Positions 6,903 through 7,657 of a stretch of DNA of 7,657 nt are shown here, one piece after another; position 1 is the stretch's first letter, and every line of letters starts with the position of its first letter. This DNA comes from Planctomycetota bacterium. GTDB taxonomy: Bacteria; Planctomycetota; Phycisphaerae; Tepidisphaerales; Tepidisphaeraceae. The notes under the pieces were generated by a model, which searched no databases, was not told the origin of the DNA, and saw only the letters and a list, made by a program, of their open reading frames with translations. Location: positions 1 to 7,657 of the forward strand of contig JAKORQ010000249.1 in the NCBI GenBank assembly GCA_029777755.1. The letters are read 5' to 3'. Both the position numbers and the translations under genes were made by a program.

Positions 6903-7025
6903 ATTGTGTGGCCAATGTTACAAACTGGCTGAATCATATGCGATCAGATGTGGCCGGTGCCTGATGATTTGCAGGCAGTTTGCGATCTTGCTTTCCGGCG
7001 GCATGGAGTTACGCTGTCAGGCCGT

Positions 7026-7436
7026 ATGGCGATACTTTTATCCATTACTCTTTTTGCCCTGGTTGGGGTGATCTTCATCTTCGCCAACATGACCATCGGG
7101 CGACTGGTTCGCCCCTGGCTGCCCAACGAGACCAAGCTCTCGACGTACGAATGCGGCGAGGTGCCGATCGGCAGCAGTTGGGTGCAGTTTGACCTGCGCT
7201 TCTACATCATCGCCCTTGTCTATCTTGTCTTCGACGTGGAAGTGGCTCTGTTTTACCCCTGGGCGGTGGCATACGGGTCGAATGTGGAGTATCGCCCGGT
7301 AGCACTGGTGGACATGCTCTTCTTCTTCGGCGTGCTGCTGGTGGGATTCGCCTACCTGTGGAAGTTCGGGTACCTCGACTGGGTGCGCTCGGCCGCCACC
7401 ACCAGCCTGGAACAGAACCCCAGAAAAGCCGCATAG
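7026..7436 (+). CDS. nuoA: NADH-quinone oxidoreductase subunit A (NuoA)
   Basis: NuoA (mitochondrial ND3 homologue) is a three-helix inner-membrane subunit of complex I next to the quinone site. At 136 residues from this start, membrane segments are visible at about 3-22, 58-80 and 94-114. The first loop carries YECGE (41-45) with the conserved Cys43, followed by SSWVQFDLRFY (50-60), and helix 2 carries FDVEVA with acidic Asp70 and Glu72. These are the diagnostic NuoA motifs. The frame is open back to an ATG at 6948, but the extra 26 residues are hydrophilic and unlike the family, so I prefer 7026; a CAGG only 4 nt before it is a poor ribosome site, so the start stays uncertain. The gene diverges from the secreted hydrolase. 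Unusually, a terminator follows 32 bp after the stop and the next gene is not nuoB, so this copy stands alone here. Confidence 0.93.
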   Translation: MAILLSITLFALVGVIFIFANMTIGRLVRPWLPNETKLSTYECGEVPIGSSWVQFDLRFYIIALVYLVFDVEVALFYPWAVAYGSNVEYRPVALVDMLFFFGVLLVGFAYLWKFGYLDWVRSAATTSLEQNPRKAA

Positions 7437-7468
7437 GCACACCGGACCATCTAAAAGCCAAATTGAGT

Positions 7469-7505
7469 ACGACGCCCGCTTCCATCGCGGGCGTCGTGGT
7501 GTTTT
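7469..7505 (+). terminator. Rho-independent terminator after nuoA
   Basis: A perfect 11-bp GC-rich stem, ACGACGCCCGC (7469-7479) with GCGGGCGTCGT (7487-7497), encloses a 7-nt loop TTCCATC and is followed by GGTGTTTT (7498-7505). The T-run is short and offset by four bases, but stem strength and placement 32 bp after the nuoA stop support termination of the plus-strand transcript. The reverse direction has no immediate T-run. Confidence 0.75.
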
Positions 7506-7552
7506 AATGGACCAGTTGGCTTTATTGAGGGCTATGCTTGCGCAGCGCCGCC

Positions 7553-7590
7553 ATATCTGACAGGGCGCGTGCAACCCCAATATCTGCAGG
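7553..7590 (+). repeat. Short direct repeat ATATCTG(A)CAGG in the leader of the last gene
   Basis: ATATCTGACAGG (7553-7564) and ATATCTGCAGG (7580-7590) are near-identical copies 27 bp apart, differing by one inserted A. The second copy runs into the AGGAGG ribosome site. The first copy lies in the loop region of a possible hairpin formed by TTGC/GCAA (7538-7541 with 7571-7574) and GCGCC/GGCGC (7545-7549 with 7564-7568). It could be a leader structure or coincidence. Confidence 0.3.
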
Positions 7591-7593
7591 AGG
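7588..7593 (+). promoter_or_regulatory. Strong ribosome binding site of the last gene
   Basis: AGGAGG ends 6 nt before the ATG at 7600, a textbook Shine-Dalgarno and the best in the window. It supports calling a gene start even though only 19 codons are visible. Confidence 0.75.
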
Positions 7594-7599
7594 ATACAC

Positions 7600-7657
7600 A
7601 TGTCTGGAAGAATCCGGAGCAAGTCGCTGTTCGTGGCCGCCGCCATGGTTGTCAGCC
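7600..7657 (+). CDS. Start of a probable exported protein, 3'-truncated by window edge
   Basis: Only 19 codons are visible: a basic N-terminus (MSGRIRSKS) followed by a hydrophobic run (LFVAAAMVVS) that looks like the beginning of a signal peptide or membrane anchor. The ATG sits 6 nt after AGGAGG. The frame is open to the window end. It lies 94 bp after the nuoA terminator, so it should have its own promoter, although I found no convincing -35/-10 pair in that gap. It does not look like NuoB, whose N-terminus is not of this type. The family cannot be recognised from so few residues. Confidence 0.6.
   Translation, partial: MSGRIRSKSLFVAAAMVVS

Noticed and set aside
6907..6955. Two TGTGGCC copies in the hydrolase/nuoA divergent region (6907-6913 and 6949-6955) as operators
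   Set aside because: Seven bases in two copies is not enough in GC-rich DNA, and there is no inverted partner or promoter context.
1..7657. Search by eye for CRISPR repeats, insertion-sequence ends, tRNA genes, phage or toxin-antitoxin genes
   Set aside because: No regularly spaced repeats, transposase motifs, cloverleaf-like sequences or small toxin/antitoxin gene pairs were seen. The coding genes occupy nearly all of the window.

Overview
The window is a GC-rich bacterial chromosome segment, with housekeeping biosynthesis genes on the left and a secreted hydrolase plus a respiratory subunit on the right. The fused type I dehydroquinase/shikimate dehydrogenase, the wording of the fusion's linker and active-site motifs, the IspF C-terminus and a large secreted CBM9-like/hydrolase protein all resemble what I know of Planctomycetota, most closely Phycisphaerae. 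That placement is an inference from remembered sequence character, not from a search.

Layout. Positions 1-427 (+) hold the 3' part of ispF (MEP isoprenoid pathway); its first residues lie outside the window. It converges, with only 3 bp between stop codons, on a minus-strand block read in the order pdxJ (3732-3022, pyridoxine 5'-phosphate synthase), dapA (2890-2018, diaminopimelate/lysine pathway) and aroDE (1954-431, bifunctional shikimate-pathway enzyme). Divergent from pdxJ, across about 170 bp, is a plus-strand gene for a xylose-isomerase/endonuclease-IV-like TIM barrel (3903-4745) of unknown substrate. It converges on a long minus-strand gene (6902-4797) for a 701-residue exported protein with a signal peptide, a CBM9-like sugar-binding domain, an unidentified middle region and a C-terminal alpha/beta-hydrolase with a readable catalytic triad. 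Divergent from that is nuoA (7026-7436, complex I subunit A), followed at once by a strong hairpin terminator rather than by nuoB. The right edge holds the first 19 codons of a further gene behind a very good Shine-Dalgarno and probably encoding an exported protein.

How the genes relate. The minus-strand trio could be one transcript supplying cofactor PLP, diaminopimelate and aromatic precursors. Nothing else ties it mechanistically to ispF, the TIM barrel, the hydrolase or nuoA. The alternating gene orientations suggest several short transcription units. I see no tRNA, rRNA, CRISPR array, insertion sequence or phage signature, and no gene-free stretch above 300 bases. I did not find a clearly new multi-gene system. 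The least explained parts are the middle region of the 701-residue protein, the TIM barrel's substrate, and the isolated position of nuoA.
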